A stretch of DNA of 64,000 nucleotides. It comes from Neoceratodus forsteri (Eukaryota; Chordata; Ceratodontiformes; Ceratodontidae). Below are positions 11,212 to 22,856 of this stretch, one piece after another. Within the stretch, counting starts at the first letter, position 1. Each line of letters starts with the position of its first letter. A model generated the notes under the pieces. It had not been told where the DNA came from. It did not search any database and saw only the letters and a list, made by a program, of their open reading frames with translations. Made by a program: the position numbers and the translations under genes. The stretch lies in the NCBI GenBank assembly GCA_016271365.2, contig CM028131.1:287871001-287935000 (forward strand), in the 5' to 3' direction.

Positions 11212-14200
11212 TTATGTGGGCAGATCATATTTGTAGCCAAGTACTAGTAAGTTTAGTTTAAGGAACACTAGCTGTTCAACGTGTTGAGGGTCCAGTTTGG
11301 AACGGTGTGGCTCAACAATGTCACCAGCAGTGCTAAACATCCTCTCAGATGGCACACTTGCAGGACAGCTTAGGTATCACAGCACTTATACACCTACATG
11401 CAATGACTGTTGTATCCCCAATATTTGTTATCTGTCTTCTGTACCTACTGTTCTGTATAACACTACCCTTACCAGCACATTGTCACTTTGTATTTAGTGT
11501 TTTCTACATTGCCAGCACTTTGTAACTTTGTGTTATTGCTTTCATTGAACTGGACGTTTGTGAAAATGGGCAGTTTCTGCTCACATGCCTTTCCAGTATA
11601 ATAAATAAAATGAAATGAAAAGCAGGTTGTGCCAGGTGAGGAGAGGAGTTCATTTTCTGAACCCAGTAGCCCAGTGGATCAACATTAAATGGCTCAATTG
11701 ATTTTGCAAAAGTAGCCATTAAGTAAATTTTCTGCAGAGAGAAGCTGAGACTGAGCGTTTGTGTTGCTATTGACACAATGATGTGCTAAGTAATGCCCAG
11801 TCACTCTGCTCTACACTGCCACTATGCCATCTTTCCCCATCTCCGCCAGTATCATTCGATTCCAAACTACCACATGCCTGTCTCTCTCCCTCAGAAACCT
11901 GAACTGGAGCATCTTCTTCCCCTTCCGCGTGTCTCACTGCCTGCATGGCACTATTTAACTCTTCACTGAGCTGTTGTCTAAAATGAGTCACCCTGTGGCT
12001 GTCCATGGTTATATGAAGGATCTCACATTTGAACCTAGGGTCCAGCATGCTAGCAAACACAGGATGGCAGGTATCCATGACTGTGGCGAACTTTGCATCA
12101 AGTTCTGCATCGAAATGAATAACAAGGTCAGCGACCTCTTGTGGACTAAGTGTATTGTCAGCCAAAAATCATTGTAACGATCTTTTGAGAATATGCACAG
12201 CTGGGATAACCTGACTAAGTAAGGCTGTGGCAGCACTTAGATCATGTGTACTCCTCTCAAATGGTGCAAGAACCTTCACCATGCCCTCAAGAACCAACTA
12301 ATCATGATGTCCTAGGACCCCTCCAATGTCTGCCTCCATAGACATTTTGTGTAGTGCCCGCTTTTGATACAGCAGTCATGAAAACATCAGGTATGAAGAA
12401 TTCCACCAGGTGCTAACATCTTGTATTACACGATGTTGGGGCAGACCAAGGCATTACTAAACGTCTTGTAGTTTGTTAGTGGCTTTTACAGAGTGATGGA
12501 AATGGCTACAGATGGAATGAGCTGTGGATAATATATTGTTGTTCCTAGTTTTGTTACACAGTGCATGAGTCACCACTAAATTTAGTGTGTGTGTGCAAAT
12601 CAACTAATACTCACAAAATGGCCATCATTGATGGCTTTCTCCAAGTTTGTGCCATCGTCAGTAACAAAAAAAAACAACTTTTAAATTGGTGTAAACACCA
12701 GTCTAAGACTGCAACATGTCTTGCAGGAATGTAAGAATATTATGTGCTCTGTAGTCTTTTTCCATCATTTTGACATTAAGCAAACCTGACCTAATGAGAC
12801 TATCAGATTATGGGGGGGGGGGCCAAAGGCGAGCCACAAGGTGATGCATCGGAAACAACAGCAGCAGAGTGTTGTACTGCACACACCAGTGTGAAGTTAA
12901 GGAGAGATAGGCACGCAGGGAGTTATCACTAGTCTAGATATCTGATGTGCAGGGGAAAACACCACCAACAGCTTTTGCATGCAGAGTAGCAACAGCAGAT
13001 CACACACCATCATACAGTTGTGGCAATATAGTTCAAGAAAATGTAGTACAAGATGGGATCTGATAACATGGGTGCAAATAGTTGAGTAGCCATCAGAAGT
13101 CAGTATCTTCCACAACTGACATAGGCTGAAGATTCAATGCCATCATCCCAGCAATCAGTTGTGTGATTTGCTGTGCTGTTGGATGTGAGGCATGATACTT
13201 TGTTCATGCATGCAGAGCATCCATTATTGGAACTGCCACGGGAAACATCGATGTGGACTGCTTCAGCAACGGTGGTGTGCAAAGTGCTGAAGATGACTCT
13301 GCCTTGTAGTATCACTGGAGTCAGAAGTGACCACCAGAGTAGAGGCTGGACTCTATGTTGGTGAGGGGGAAGGAGTGCCGTGGCCACTGGATTGCTCAAA
13401 ATCAGATCTGTCAGTACCACCACCACTGCCAACAGTGCATGCCTGTCCACCAGAGAGGTTTGGTCTTGGTGAAACCAAGGGTCCAAATTCAGACCCAGAT
13501 GAGCTTTGATACACTTGAGGGTGCTTAATCTTCAAGTGGTTCTGTAATGATGGTGTGGTTAAGTTAGACAATGATTTCCCTCAGCTTATAGTGGTGTTGC
13601 AAAAAGAACAGACTGCTTTCCTTGTGTCCTCCTTTAACACAGTGAAATGCAGCCACACAGCATTTTAACACTGTGGTTACCAGTGATTCTGCTAGCACCA
13701 CATCCCCCTGCTCCTTTTTCAACAGATGTGCCTGTCTTGTGCCCTGTGACAGCTGCCCCTGATGGTGGCATGCAAGTGCTGCCATCACTTGGCTGTCCTT
13801 CAGGCTGTGATGGAGCCTGCCAAAGAAACATTAATATTGCTTGTTTGGTCTTCTTAGAGGAAGGGGGGACCCTTACCCTTACTGCTACTTCTACTACACT
13901 TGTTACTAGTGCTACTCCTAGCGGCTGTTTTGCCAACCACCTTTTTTTTCTGCCCTTAAGGTACATAGTATACTCTGACTCATCTTCAAAGTCACTCATA
14001 TGTGCCTGTGATGAAGAAGATGATGTGTCACTGGGCAATTCATCATGTGGAGGGAAATACTCAGAATCAGATGACTGGTCATCCTCTACAATGTTTTTAG
14101 GAGTACTGAGAAGCTGAGAAGCAGGATACATAACTGTATCAACTGTAGTGCTCATACTGGTAATATGCACCATGGCAGGGATACCAGACTGTGGTGATAG

Positions 14201-14529
14201 TGTTATGGTAGTGGCAGGGTTCGTAGTGTCAGTAGTGGCTGGAGTGACAGTCACAGTTGCAGGACTGGCTGTTGTAGTCATGCTGCCAGTGGTTGGGAAG
14301 AGGAAGACCGGGTCTCTATAGTGGTGGTGGTGGTGGTAATGACAGATGTGATGGTACTGGTGAGAGATTGGGACACATTGGTGGCTGTGGTGGGAGTCGT
14401 GATGGTACTGTATAGAGATGAGGACACATTGGTGGTTGTGGTGGGAGTCGAGAACAGTGTCCTTCTGATTGTGCTTTTTGTATCATTTTGTCCTGTGCCA
14501 GCCACAGAACTACTGTTGATGAAAGGCAT
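11212..14529 (-). pseudogene. hAT (ZBED-type) transposase, broken
   Basis: Read from high to low coordinates, the protein has four parts. First is a Thr/Ser-rich leader (14529-14100). Second is an acidic stretch (about 14080-13980). Third is a BED zinc finger: VWLHFTVLKEDTRKAVCSFC at about 13650-13590, then HLKIKH at about 13530, with an in-frame TGA between the Cys and His pairs. Fourth is the hAT catalytic body, with YLSLTSHW near 12895 and HPVFASMLDPRFK at about 12060. The dimerisation domain starts at DPLGYWVQ (about 11680) and resumes after an insertion as [12 protein letters not shown] (about 11345-11310). It ends at a TAA at 11212-11214. It would cut and paste the element by binding its TIRs. 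Several stops and frameshifts make it a pseudogene. Confidence 0.85.
11377..11624 (+). mobile_element. LINE 3' tail inserted in the hAT dimerisation domain
   Basis: The segment separates PHLAQPA (about 11630) from [11 protein letters not shown] (about 11370), which are adjacent in hAT transposases. It ends in TTTCTGCTCACATGCCTTTC followed by AATAAAATGAAATGAAAA. That layout resembles the L2/Rex-like LINE tails at 17520-17612 and 34440-34490. No coding part remains. Confidence 0.7.
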
Positions 14530-14787
14530 AGGCTTGGAAGGGGTAAAGAATAATTTTGAGCATCGAATACGGGCTGACCATCACTCACATTCAGGTTGTA
14601 CATCACCAACCTGTTCCTCCACTTAGATTTGCATGGGCTGGACCAAGTACATTTTTTTCCACCTATACATGCCATTGTCTTTGTCTATGCCAACAAGTTC
14701 TAAACAGTCTCAAGTACTTAATACTTTGTAAATTTTTTTCTTTTTTATTTCAACCTTGTACAGTACTGTATACACTGTATATACTGT

Positions 14788-17466
14788 AAAAGAGGGGGAG
14801 GAGTAGCTCTCTATGTAAAGGAAGGGATAAAAGCAACTGAACAAAAGAGTAAACAGGGAGGAGAGGAGGCACTGTGGGTCACCTTGGAGACTGGAAAGGG
14901 CACCACAATCCGCACAGGGGTTGTGTACAGACCCCCATGTCAGGGGGAAGGAATGGACAAGGATATGATGGAAGGCATTCTTAGAATGGCAGAGAAAGGG
15001 GAGATACTGTTGATGGGAGACCTGAATATGCCAGATGTTAACTGGAGCACATTTGCTGCAGTGACATCCAAGAGCAGGGCCATTCTTGACGCCCTATAGG
15101 TGGCAGGCATTAGACAGCTAGTTTCGGAACCCACTCGTGAGGGAGCAATCTTAGACCTCGTACTCTCAAACAGGGGCAGTGAGAGGATCTCAGATCTAGA
15201 AGTGGGTTGCCATCTGGGGACAAGTGACCATCAAACAGTGTGGTTCACGTTAAACTCAGCTACAGAGTCAAGCCATACAAAAGTGAGGGTACTGGACTTT
15301 AGGAGGGCTGACTTTGGCAAGATGGGAGAGTGCCTCAGAAAAGCACTAGCAAACAGGCTAGAAGGAGGTGTGGAGCAACAATGGGGAATTATCAAAACTG
15401 CCATCACAGAGGCAACAAGCCTTTGTGTGAAGCAAATAAACAAATCAAAACAAAAGAAAAAGCCGCTATGGTTCTCAAGAGAGGTGGCTGTGAAAGTCAG
15501 GAAGAAAAAGATAGCATTCCAGAAGTATAATGGAAACACAGAAGGAGCAGGACAGAGAGCTGTACCAGTTGAGGCAGAAAGAAGCAGGGAGGGAAGTCGG
15601 AATAGCAAAGGCCCAAACTGAGGAAAGATAGCCAACTCAGTTAAGAAGGGGATAAAACCTTTTATAGGTACATCAGCGGCGGAAAGACAAAGGGAGGGAT
15701 AGTGAGGCTGAATAGAATAAACGGTGGGTGGCAGAGGGGACAGTAGAAAGCAGGAATACTGAACGAATATTTCTGCTCAGTATTCACAAAAGAGGAGGGG
15801 AAGTGCCTAATCCAATTAACAGAAGCACTCTTGATAGGGGGTCGATCCCAGTCCTTTCACAGAAGAAAGGGTTCTGCAAGAACTCCTAAAACTGAAGGTG
15901 GACAAAGCAATGGGTCCTGATGGAATTCACCCCAGAATTCGAAAGAATTAAGGAAGGAACTAGTGAAACCACTGGCTACTCTTTTAATAAATCATGGGAG
16001 GATGGTGTGGTACCCAAGGACTGGAGGAAGGCGGATGTGATTCCCTTCACAAAAGTGGGACCAAGACAGAGGCAGAAAACTACAGACCTGTCAGTCTGAC
16101 CTCTGTGGTAGGGAAAGTGATGGAGTCACTTCTGAAGGAAAGAATAGTTGAGTACCTAGAGGTCAGTGGAGCACAGGATCCAAGGCAGCATGGGTTCACA
16201 GGAAGGTCATGTCAGACGAATCTAATTGATTTCTTTGACTGGGTGACCAAAGTAGTAGACCAGGGAGGGGCTGTGGACATGGCCTACCTAGACTTTAGCA
16301 AGGCATTTGACGTAGTCCCACACAAAAGATTAATAGTCAAATTAACCAGCCTGGGAGTGGGTCCCAGGGTGGTAGCCTGGGTAAAACATTGGCTGGACAA
16401 CAGGACACAGAAGGTAATTGTAAATGGAGTCCACTCTGAAGAAAGGGCGGTTACTAGTGGGGTACCGCAGGGTTCAGTATTGGGTCCAGTCCTTTTTAAT
16501 GTCTTCATCAGTGGCATTGCAGAGGGACTGGAAGGAAAAGTATGCCTTTTTGCAGATGACACAAAGATCTGCAACAGGGTTGATGCACAAGGAGGCGTGG
16601 AAAGGATGAAAAGGGACTTGGCAAGGTTGGAGGAATGGTCTGACATATGGCAGCTAGGATTCAATGCAAAAAAGTGCAAAATAATGCACCTGGGAAACAA
16701 GAACCCAGGGGAAGAATACACAATGGGTGGGGAGGTAGTAACAACAACAAAACAGGAAAGGGACCTGGGGGTAATCATATCAGATGACCTTAAGGTTAGC
16801 AAGCAATGTGAGAAGGCAGTAGGGAGGGCCGGGGGTATACTGGGATGTATAGGGAGAGGCATCAGCAGCAGAAAACAGGAAGTTGTTATCCCTCTGTACA
16901 GACAGTTGGTGAGGACCCCATCTGGAATACTGTGTCCAGTTCTGGAGACCCCATCTCCGCAAGGACATAGACAGGATAGAGGCAGTCCAGAGGAGGGCAA
17001 CTAAAATGGTGCAGGGTCTGCAAGAGAAGCCGTATGAGGAGAGACTAAAGGAGCTTAATATGTATACCCTTGAGGAAAGAAGGGAGAGGGGGGACATGAT
17101 AGAAACTTTCAAGTACCTCAAGGGAATGGACTTAGCATCTTTCAGAAAAAGAGACTTGCAAGAACAAGGGGACACAATTTAAAGATAGAAGGAGGGCGGT
17201 TCAGGGGCAATGTGAGGAAGTATTATTTCACAGAGAGGGTAGTGGATGCATGGAACAGCCTTCCTGAGGAAGTTGTGGAGTCTAAAACTGTGGGAGAATT
17301 CAATAATGCATGGGACAGACATAAGGCAATTCTTGTGGGGGGCAGGAAGATATAGGCTGTTGGTTAAATAGGATCTGCAGCCTATCCTGTAGGTAGGGAA
17401 ATGGGCAGACTAGATGGGCCTAGCGGTCCTTATCTGCCGTCAAAGTCTATGTTTCTATGTTTCTAT
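14788..17466 (+). mobile_element. CR1 retrotransposon, endonuclease plus RT
   Basis: The sequence begins within the endonuclease domain and runs through the RT to a 3' end with TATGTTTC repeats at 17446-17466. Endonuclease motifs include TGVVYRPP (about 14920), MGDLNMPDVNW (about 15015) and GTSDHQTVWF (about 15220). A stop at about 15097 and frameshifts at 15621-15990 break the ORF. The 3' portion encodes GGRFRGNVRKYYFTERVVDA and a short UTR. This is the longest plus-strand CR1 here and is closely related to the copy at 61055-63629. It is 5' truncated and inactive. Confidence 0.92.
15994..17004 (+). pseudogene. CR1 reverse transcriptase, partial ORF of 336 codons
   Basis: This is the RT core of the CR1 at 14788. 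In order it has NYRPVSLTSVVGKVMESLL, QHGFTGRSCQTNLIDFFDWV, AYLDFSKAFDVVPHKRL, GVPQGSVLGPVLFNVFIS and the catalytic FADDTKIC (about 16550). After these come the thumb region LGFNAKKCKIMHLGNKN and LGVIISDDLKVSKQCEKAVG. A frameshift near 16915 ends the frame early; the missing C-terminal part continues in another frame to about 17290. It polymerises cDNA at the nicked target in intact elements. The upstream start is not a real initiation codon but the point where the frame re-opens after a frameshift. Confidence 0.88.
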
Positions 17467-17612
17467 ACGTTTTCTTCCTTGTATATTATTGCTTTTTGTA
17501 TACCTGCTTCTGCACTATACTTTAATGTATTCATGACCAGGTCCACTTTGCAAATGAGCCTTGCTCAATGGTGCCCGCCTGGATAAATAAAGGTTTTGAT
17601 TGATTGATTGAT

Positions 17613-18700
17613 TGTAAATGTACAAAAGTTCTGCTTTATTTTAGCATCAAAAAAATGCTGCAAGCAGCACCTGCTGCAGTACTGCTTTATTTTAGCACCG
17701 AAAAAATTTTGCAAGCCCTCCGAGACTGCTGGCAGCTGCTGACTTTTCTGAAACCTGAACCCAACCTTAGATTGCGCCACAAATATTTTTTACTCAGAGA
17801 TTTCTACAGCAAAACTACTACAATTATTTTTTTTGTAAATGCACAAAAGTTCTGCTGTATTTTAGTTCAAAATTTTTTTTTGTAAGCAACAGTACTGCTT
17901 TATTTTAGCACAGAAAAAATTATTGCAAGCAGCATGCACGCAGGGTGGGCACACTGCAAGAGTCACTATCTAGCCCTAAACTGTGGGGGGGGAGTGTAGT
18001 CAGTCAACTGTCCTCTGAGACTGCTGGTGACTACTGACTTTCCTGAAACCTGAGCCCCACCTCAGATTACACTATAAATGTTTTTTACACAGAGATTTCT
18101 ATAGCAGAACTACTGCAGTTTTTTTTTGTAAATACACAAAAGATCTGCTTTATTTTAGTACAAGAAAATTCTTGCAAGCAACAGTACTGCTTTATTTTAG
18201 CTTAGAAACATTCTTGCAAGCAGCACGCATGCAGAGCGGGCAAGGGTGTGTGCACACTGCAAGCGTCACTACCTAGACCTAAACCATGGGGGGTGGGAGT
18301 GCAGACAGCCGACTGCCCTCCCAGATTGCTGGCAGCTACTGACTTTCCTGAAACTCGAGCCCAACCTCAGATTACACCACAGATATTTTTTACACATAGA
18401 TTTCTACAGCAGAACTACTGCATTTATTTTTTTTGTTTGTAAATGCACAAAAGTTCTGCTGTATTTTAGTACACAAAAATTCTTGCAAGCAGCAGTACTG
18501 TTTTATTTTAGCACAGAAAAATTCTTGCAAGCAGCATGCATACAGGGCAGGCAACGGTGTGCACAGTGCCCACACTTCAAGTGTCACTACCTGGCCCTAA
18601 ACTGTGGGCAGTGGGAGTGCAGCCAGCTGATTGTCCTCTGAGATTTCTGGCTAGGCTACTACTGGGTTTTATGAAAGCTCAGTGCCCCCCCCCCCCAAAA
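17613..18700. repeat. Tandem repeat of ~300-bp units inside the hAT element
   Basis: At least four diverged units start with AATGCACAAAAGTTCTGC or close variants at 17613, 17837, 18129 and 18440, a spacing of 224-311 bp. Each unit carries the GCTTTATTTTAGCACAGAAA motif twice, then a TGACTTTCCTGAAACCTGAG block. The repeat lies between the transposase gene and the right TIR, the 5' side of the element. It may contribute to promoter or terminus function; no coding potential is evident. Confidence 0.75.
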
Positions 18701-19440
18701 TGTTTATTATTTACATCACCAAATTAAAGATTTTTTTAATACAGCAGTCAAGGTAGAAGTTAGAACTACTGTAATGAAATTAATACTATATATTAAATAG
18801 TTTCAGTCAGTAACACTGTCTTCTTCTCCTTCACCTTCCAAGCACAGAGGCCTCTGAAGGTGAGGTAAACTGCAGCTTAAGTCTTTCTGCAGCTCCTCCT
18901 GGCAAAATAAATCAATAGATCAGACAATTTCTCTGGTGAAAAAAAAAAAAGTCTCACACCGCTACCAGATAGGCGCTAAGAAAAGAAACACACTACTCCT
19001 TCATTTCCAGAGCACAGCACGGAGGCCACCGAAATGAACGTAGTATCTCTCTGCAGCTCCTGGCAAAAAAAATAATCACTGTATCAAATGATTTCTCTAT
19101 GTAAAAAAAATCTCCCAGTGCTCCCACTAATACTAAGCACTAAGACACACGGTCCAAAACAAACAAAAAAAAAGGTTTTGTGATGAAAACATTCGTTTTT
19201 TTTTCAACTGCTAATCTCTCCTGAGTCAGAGCCCTCTCCTGTCTCCACTATGATCTCTTCACTATGCAGCAATGTTGAAATGTCATGTGATCTGGCTTGG
19301 AAAATGCTCAGCAATTGGCCAGCAAGTCTTGTGAGATCTTAAAATCCCATTGAATGTCGAATACCGAATATCGCCGAATAGTGCAGCTATTCGGTATTCA
19401 GTTCCCAAACACCGAATAGCACATTATTCCTGCTATTCAG
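18701..19440. other. hAT 5' subterminal region
   Basis: This non-coding sequence lies between the tandem repeats and the right TIR. It includes two diverged copies of a CTTC...GAGCACAG...GCAGCTCCTGGCAAAA block (about 18820-18910 and 18995-19065) and terminal ATTCGGTATTC/GAATACCGAAT inverted motifs at 19355-19440. Such subterminal motifs commonly bind hAT transposase, but here that is inference. Confidence 0.55.
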
Positions 19441-19478
19441 AATTTAATATTTGTTACTCGCACACCCGTATGAAGCAG

Positions 19479-20914
19479 TCTATTTTTGCAGAGCAGGCCT
19501 TGGGGGTTGCGAACTATGCATTCACACAGGGCCCCAAGAGCAGAGGGGACCCCAAAAAAACTCAACGGTCCAGTTGGCCTCCTTCTTCCTGGCCCTGTAT
19601 GTACTAATTTAAGTAAAGTGCAAAAATGGCACAAAACTAGCTAAAAATTAAGCTACAGGGAGGCCATGATAGGGGTGAGGATGTTCCTTGGGGGCTTCGC
19701 GACTTCTGATATGGGGCCCCAGCAAGGAGGGTCACAGAGGGCCCCAGAATAGCTGGGGCCAGTGCTGCTCTTTTGTCAGAAACACAGAAAGTAAGACGTG
19801 GCTCCTTCTACATAGAAATAGAAAGACAGTCCAAGATTATTGCGGGAATTCTGTTTTTAGCCATAAAACACAGATTTGACTGCTATAGATCCATTCAGCA
19901 TCAGAATTAGGAGATTATGATGTCTCTTAAAATGGCCAGCTCTTTTATACCCTTTTAACAGAGCATCATCATGACGTCATATCCTGCAAAATTTACCAAC
20001 TTTGATTGGATCATGCAAATGAGGTGGGCATGTCCAGGTTTTTTTTCTTCTTATGACACTCCCCTCTCTGCACTTCCCACTTTTTAAGTCCAAAGTTAAT
20101 TTTTCTTCTACTATTTGAATGGATTTAGACACAGTCTTGAAACAAACATCTTTAAATTTAACTCTTTAAATGCCACATTTCCATGTGTTTTTCATGTTTC
20201 TAAGGCAAATAATTTCTGAAATAAGTTAATGATGGTTAAAACATGATTTTTCAAGCAAAATGTCTTGAAAAGACAATAATTTGCTTACTTCCCTTCTCTT
20301 GTGCTTCAAAATGAAGTATCTTTCATTTAAATCCATCTTCAGGGAATAGTTGAAAAGTTCCTAGATCCCTTCTTGAGAAGCAGTGTCTTTGTTTTGGCTC
20401 ATCTGAGCATGGTCCATCAATCACTGAATGACAAGTTGTTTGTCTAAGGCAGTTTCCAAAACTTACACACAACATATCTTGATTCTGCAACCTCTTGCAA
20501 ACTTAAAAGTTATATTTTTGGAGGTTCCGAACATGTACGGTGCTCGCAACATGCCTGGTCATTAGTGTGCCAAGTCCCAATGTTGTGGCCCCCTCTGTTT
20601 GCAGGGAGCTGTGCCCCCTGTGCCCCCACACCTTCTTTCTAAATATTCCAACTTGGGGGGGTGGACCTCAGGGAAGGAGTAGTGAATTTGGTCATGTGGC
20701 ACCATAATGACAGGTGCTATGCTGCTGGCACACACATGGCCAGAAGGAATTTTTGGATGTCTCATAACACCAGCTTCCAAGAAAGATCAAACAAGGGTAG
20801 ATTATCTTCCAAACTCTTGGTACAAGACATATTTGTAAATGACTTGTGTGTCTCACCGGTTGCATTCCTGAATGTTAGTCCATTAATACAGCAAAACATC
20901 AGCCATCAGATCCT
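19479..20914. other. Spacer, possibly with old hAT-like fragments
   Basis: No gene was recognised. Stretches at about 19520-19770 and 20560-20660 are rich in GGGGCCCC/GCCCCCTGTGCC blocks. These resemble the interior of the non-autonomous hAT at 49950-50852 but lack clear termini. Confidence 0.35.
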
Positions 20915-21860
20915 TATTTTATTTATTTTATTTTGAAGAGTTTCACCAGGAAAGGCATATTGAGCTGAAATAGCTCATTTCCAGATGCATCCTGGGGGAA
21001 GGGGAGGAGGGAGCACAGAAGGATAAAACACATAACACAGTTAAAATACAAACAACGTTACAGTAATTCACAGATAGTAACATGTATATACACTATTGGA
21101 ACACTCAGGTAAACCCAGACTGCCAGCATGGAGGTGTGGGGAGAAATTGAGGGGGAGAAGGGGAAGATGTATATTGGAGGGAAGGCGATGAATAATAGGA
21201 GTTAGAAGCAGTTGCAGGAGGGAGAAGTAAGATCAGACAAGCTGGTAGCAAGAGAGAAGGAGGAGGAGGCAGAGTGAATATGTAATGTGAGAGAGTTCCA
21301 GATTTTAGGGAAGCTGTAAGAGAAGACAGTTTGACCTACCGAGGAGGACCTGAGTGGTAGAGCGAGAGAACAGAAGAAGGAGCTACAAAGGGCATAGAGG
21401 GTGGGAGAGGACTGAGAGAGGATAGAGGAAAGGTAGGGAGGGAGAGAGAGCCTAACCAGTATTCGGCTGTGAAAGAGGAGTGGTGGGTCAGGTGACGGTC
21501 TTCAAGTGAGGGGAAGGAGAGGGAGGTATAGAGAGTACGGTGGTGAATACGAGGTGCAGAGTCCAGAGCAAAGCGGCAGAATGAATGGAAGAGTGGGTCC
21601 AGCCTGGACAAGGTGGATTTAGGAGCAGCACTGTAGACTATGTCCCCATAGTCGAATAATGGTAGGATTTCAGAGGGATGCAGCCATGGTTGCAGTACCG
21701 AGCACCATGTTTGAGATGTAATTTTTTGTGAATAGCATCCATATGTTCAGAAACATCAAGGTGACTGTCAAACCAGACCCCAAGGTATTTGGAAGCTGGG
21801 ACAATTTCAATGGTGGACCCATCTAAGGTTTTAGGCCATATGGTGAGGCCCACTACTGTG
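20915..21860 (-). mobile_element. L2-like LINE, 3' half (RT thumb to tail)
   Basis: The minus strand begins with VVGLTIWPKTLDGSTIE (about 21855) and ASKYLGVWFDSHLDVSEHM, the segment just after the RT catalytic core in L2/CR1-type proteins. It continues through a frameshifted C-terminus (21611-21336) to a 3' UTR ending in AAAATAAAATAAATAAAAT at about 20917-20935. The segment that should precede it, ending MTFGSR, is found at about 34950 in the same orientation. The two pieces look like one LINE separated by the element at 21863-34871. Confidence 0.75.
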
Positions 21861-21862
21861 TC

Positions 21863-22018
21863 GTTTCATTCCAGCAAGAGCGGCACTACTTTTTCTAATT
21901 TTATATAGCCAATAACCTGACACAGCTCATGTTCAAAGTTCTCCACAAGAAACCCTGCAGTTTTCTGTCACGGCACATCCAAAGTTACCTGGCTGTCAAC
22001 CAATTTTGACACCATACC
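21863..22018 (+). repeat. Left inverted repeat of a 13-kb element
   Basis: The 156 bp from GTTTCATT to ACCATACC is matched in reverse orientation by 34712-34871. It shares runs such as TAGCCAATAACCTGACA, CTGCAGTTTTCTGTCA and TACCTGGCTGTCAACCAATT; I estimate 80-87% identity by eye. It directly abuts the LINE 3' half. Confidence 0.8.
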
Positions 22019-22840
22019 CATTAAAGAATTTTTGGCTATAATTTCAACAATATTTACCTAATCTGGGCCCAGGACGGCCCAAAGTGATTGAAATATATCC
22101 AAAAATTTAGTGAATTGATCAGTGGAAGCATCGCGCAGCTTATACATGATACATGGTGAAAAATGTGTTTAAAATGCACACAAAACATCCTTGCATTTTA
22201 TCTTTGTATTATGCATGTAATTGTTTATAAAGCCCAGAAATCATGCCCATCTAGTGCATATTATGCACCAAAATGTTCCTCATTGTTCTTGCAAAAAGGT
22301 AATGTGCAATAAACAGCCATGTCTCTATTTTGGTAAAATTGGTGGGGCAAAACATTATCCCCCCCCCCAATTTATCTATCATCAGCAATACTCACGGTTC
22401 ATTAGAGCTAGAAATATGTTCCATTTTAACTCCATGTGAAGTAGTTGGATGATAAACACATATTTTGAATTAATTTCTTCCTAAATATTCATAGTAGCAT
22501 GTGCTTTCATGGAAAACATCATATTTTCCTTAGTGTAAAAAAAATAGCACATAAAGTCTTTACATAACCATCTTACAGGGAGGATTTGGTGTCTCAAACA
22601 ATGATAAATTTAATTTAAAACAAAAAGAAGACAGGGTAGAAACACACTAAAAGGTGCTTGTCCCTAGCAAACACCACATTTTCCTAGCTACAACACTTAA
22701 TATTTATGAGACAGTGCAAGCACAGCAATGACATTGTCAACCATGTAGATTTTCAGGAAGTGACATTAATTCGATCTCTGTAAGATGAGCTTTTTTCATG
22801 ACTCCAATGTTGCCTCCTAAATCTTTTTTTTTTTTCTTTT
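22019..22840. other. Element interior upstream of the PIN/CXC gene
   Basis: AT-rich with a C-run at about 22361-22370. No coding motif was recognised. It may hold the promoter or a leader exon, because a splice-acceptor-like site follows at 22856. Confidence 0.4.
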
Positions 22841-22856
22841 ACTTTTCAGCATCCAG
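22824..22856 (+). promoter_or_regulatory. Candidate 3' splice site (acceptor)
   Basis: A long pyrimidine tract (T-rich, 22824-22851) is followed by ACTTTTCAG, giving a strong acceptor consensus just before the first recognisable coding similarity. It implies an upstream leader exon. It is inferred from consensus only. Confidence 0.45.

Larger units (their letters stand above)
14690..17612 (+). mobile_element. L2/Rex-like LINE 3' tail, split by a CR1
   Basis: The left part (14690-14787) and right part (17467-17612) flank the CR1. The right part contains GGTCCACTTTGCAAATGAGC, GCCTGGATAAATAAAGG and a terminal TGATTGATTGATTG. This matches, on the opposite strand, the 3' end of the LINE at 54255-59870, so it is the same family. 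It shows a LINE tail inserting in the hAT element before the CR1 arrived. Confidence 0.7.
10226..19470 (-). mobile_element. hAT DNA transposon, near complete but decayed, with nested insertions
   Basis: The termini are inverted repeats: TAGGGGTGTGCAAATAC at the left, and TACGGGTGTGCGAGTAAC on the complement of the right. Both have hAT-like TAGGG starts and AATATTCGG/ATTCGGTATTC subterminal motifs. An 8-bp duplication flanks the element. A ZBED-type transposase runs on the minus strand (about 14529-11212), so the 5' end is at the high coordinate. Later or embedded sequences account for much of the 9.2 kb: an old CR1 end (10555-10965), a LINE tail (11377-11624), a LINE tail split by a CR1 (14690-17612), and a ~300-bp tandem repeat (17613-18700). 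Stops in the transposase mean it is immobile unless helped in trans. Confidence 0.9.

Noticed and set aside
13647..14117. 156-codon open frame on the plus strand
   Set aside because: It is antisense to the hAT transposase leader and acidic region; its low-complexity composition mirrors the opposite strand.
16284..17000. 238-codon open frame on the minus strand
   Set aside because: It is the antisense shadow of the CR1 reverse transcriptase, which has clear RT motifs on the plus strand.
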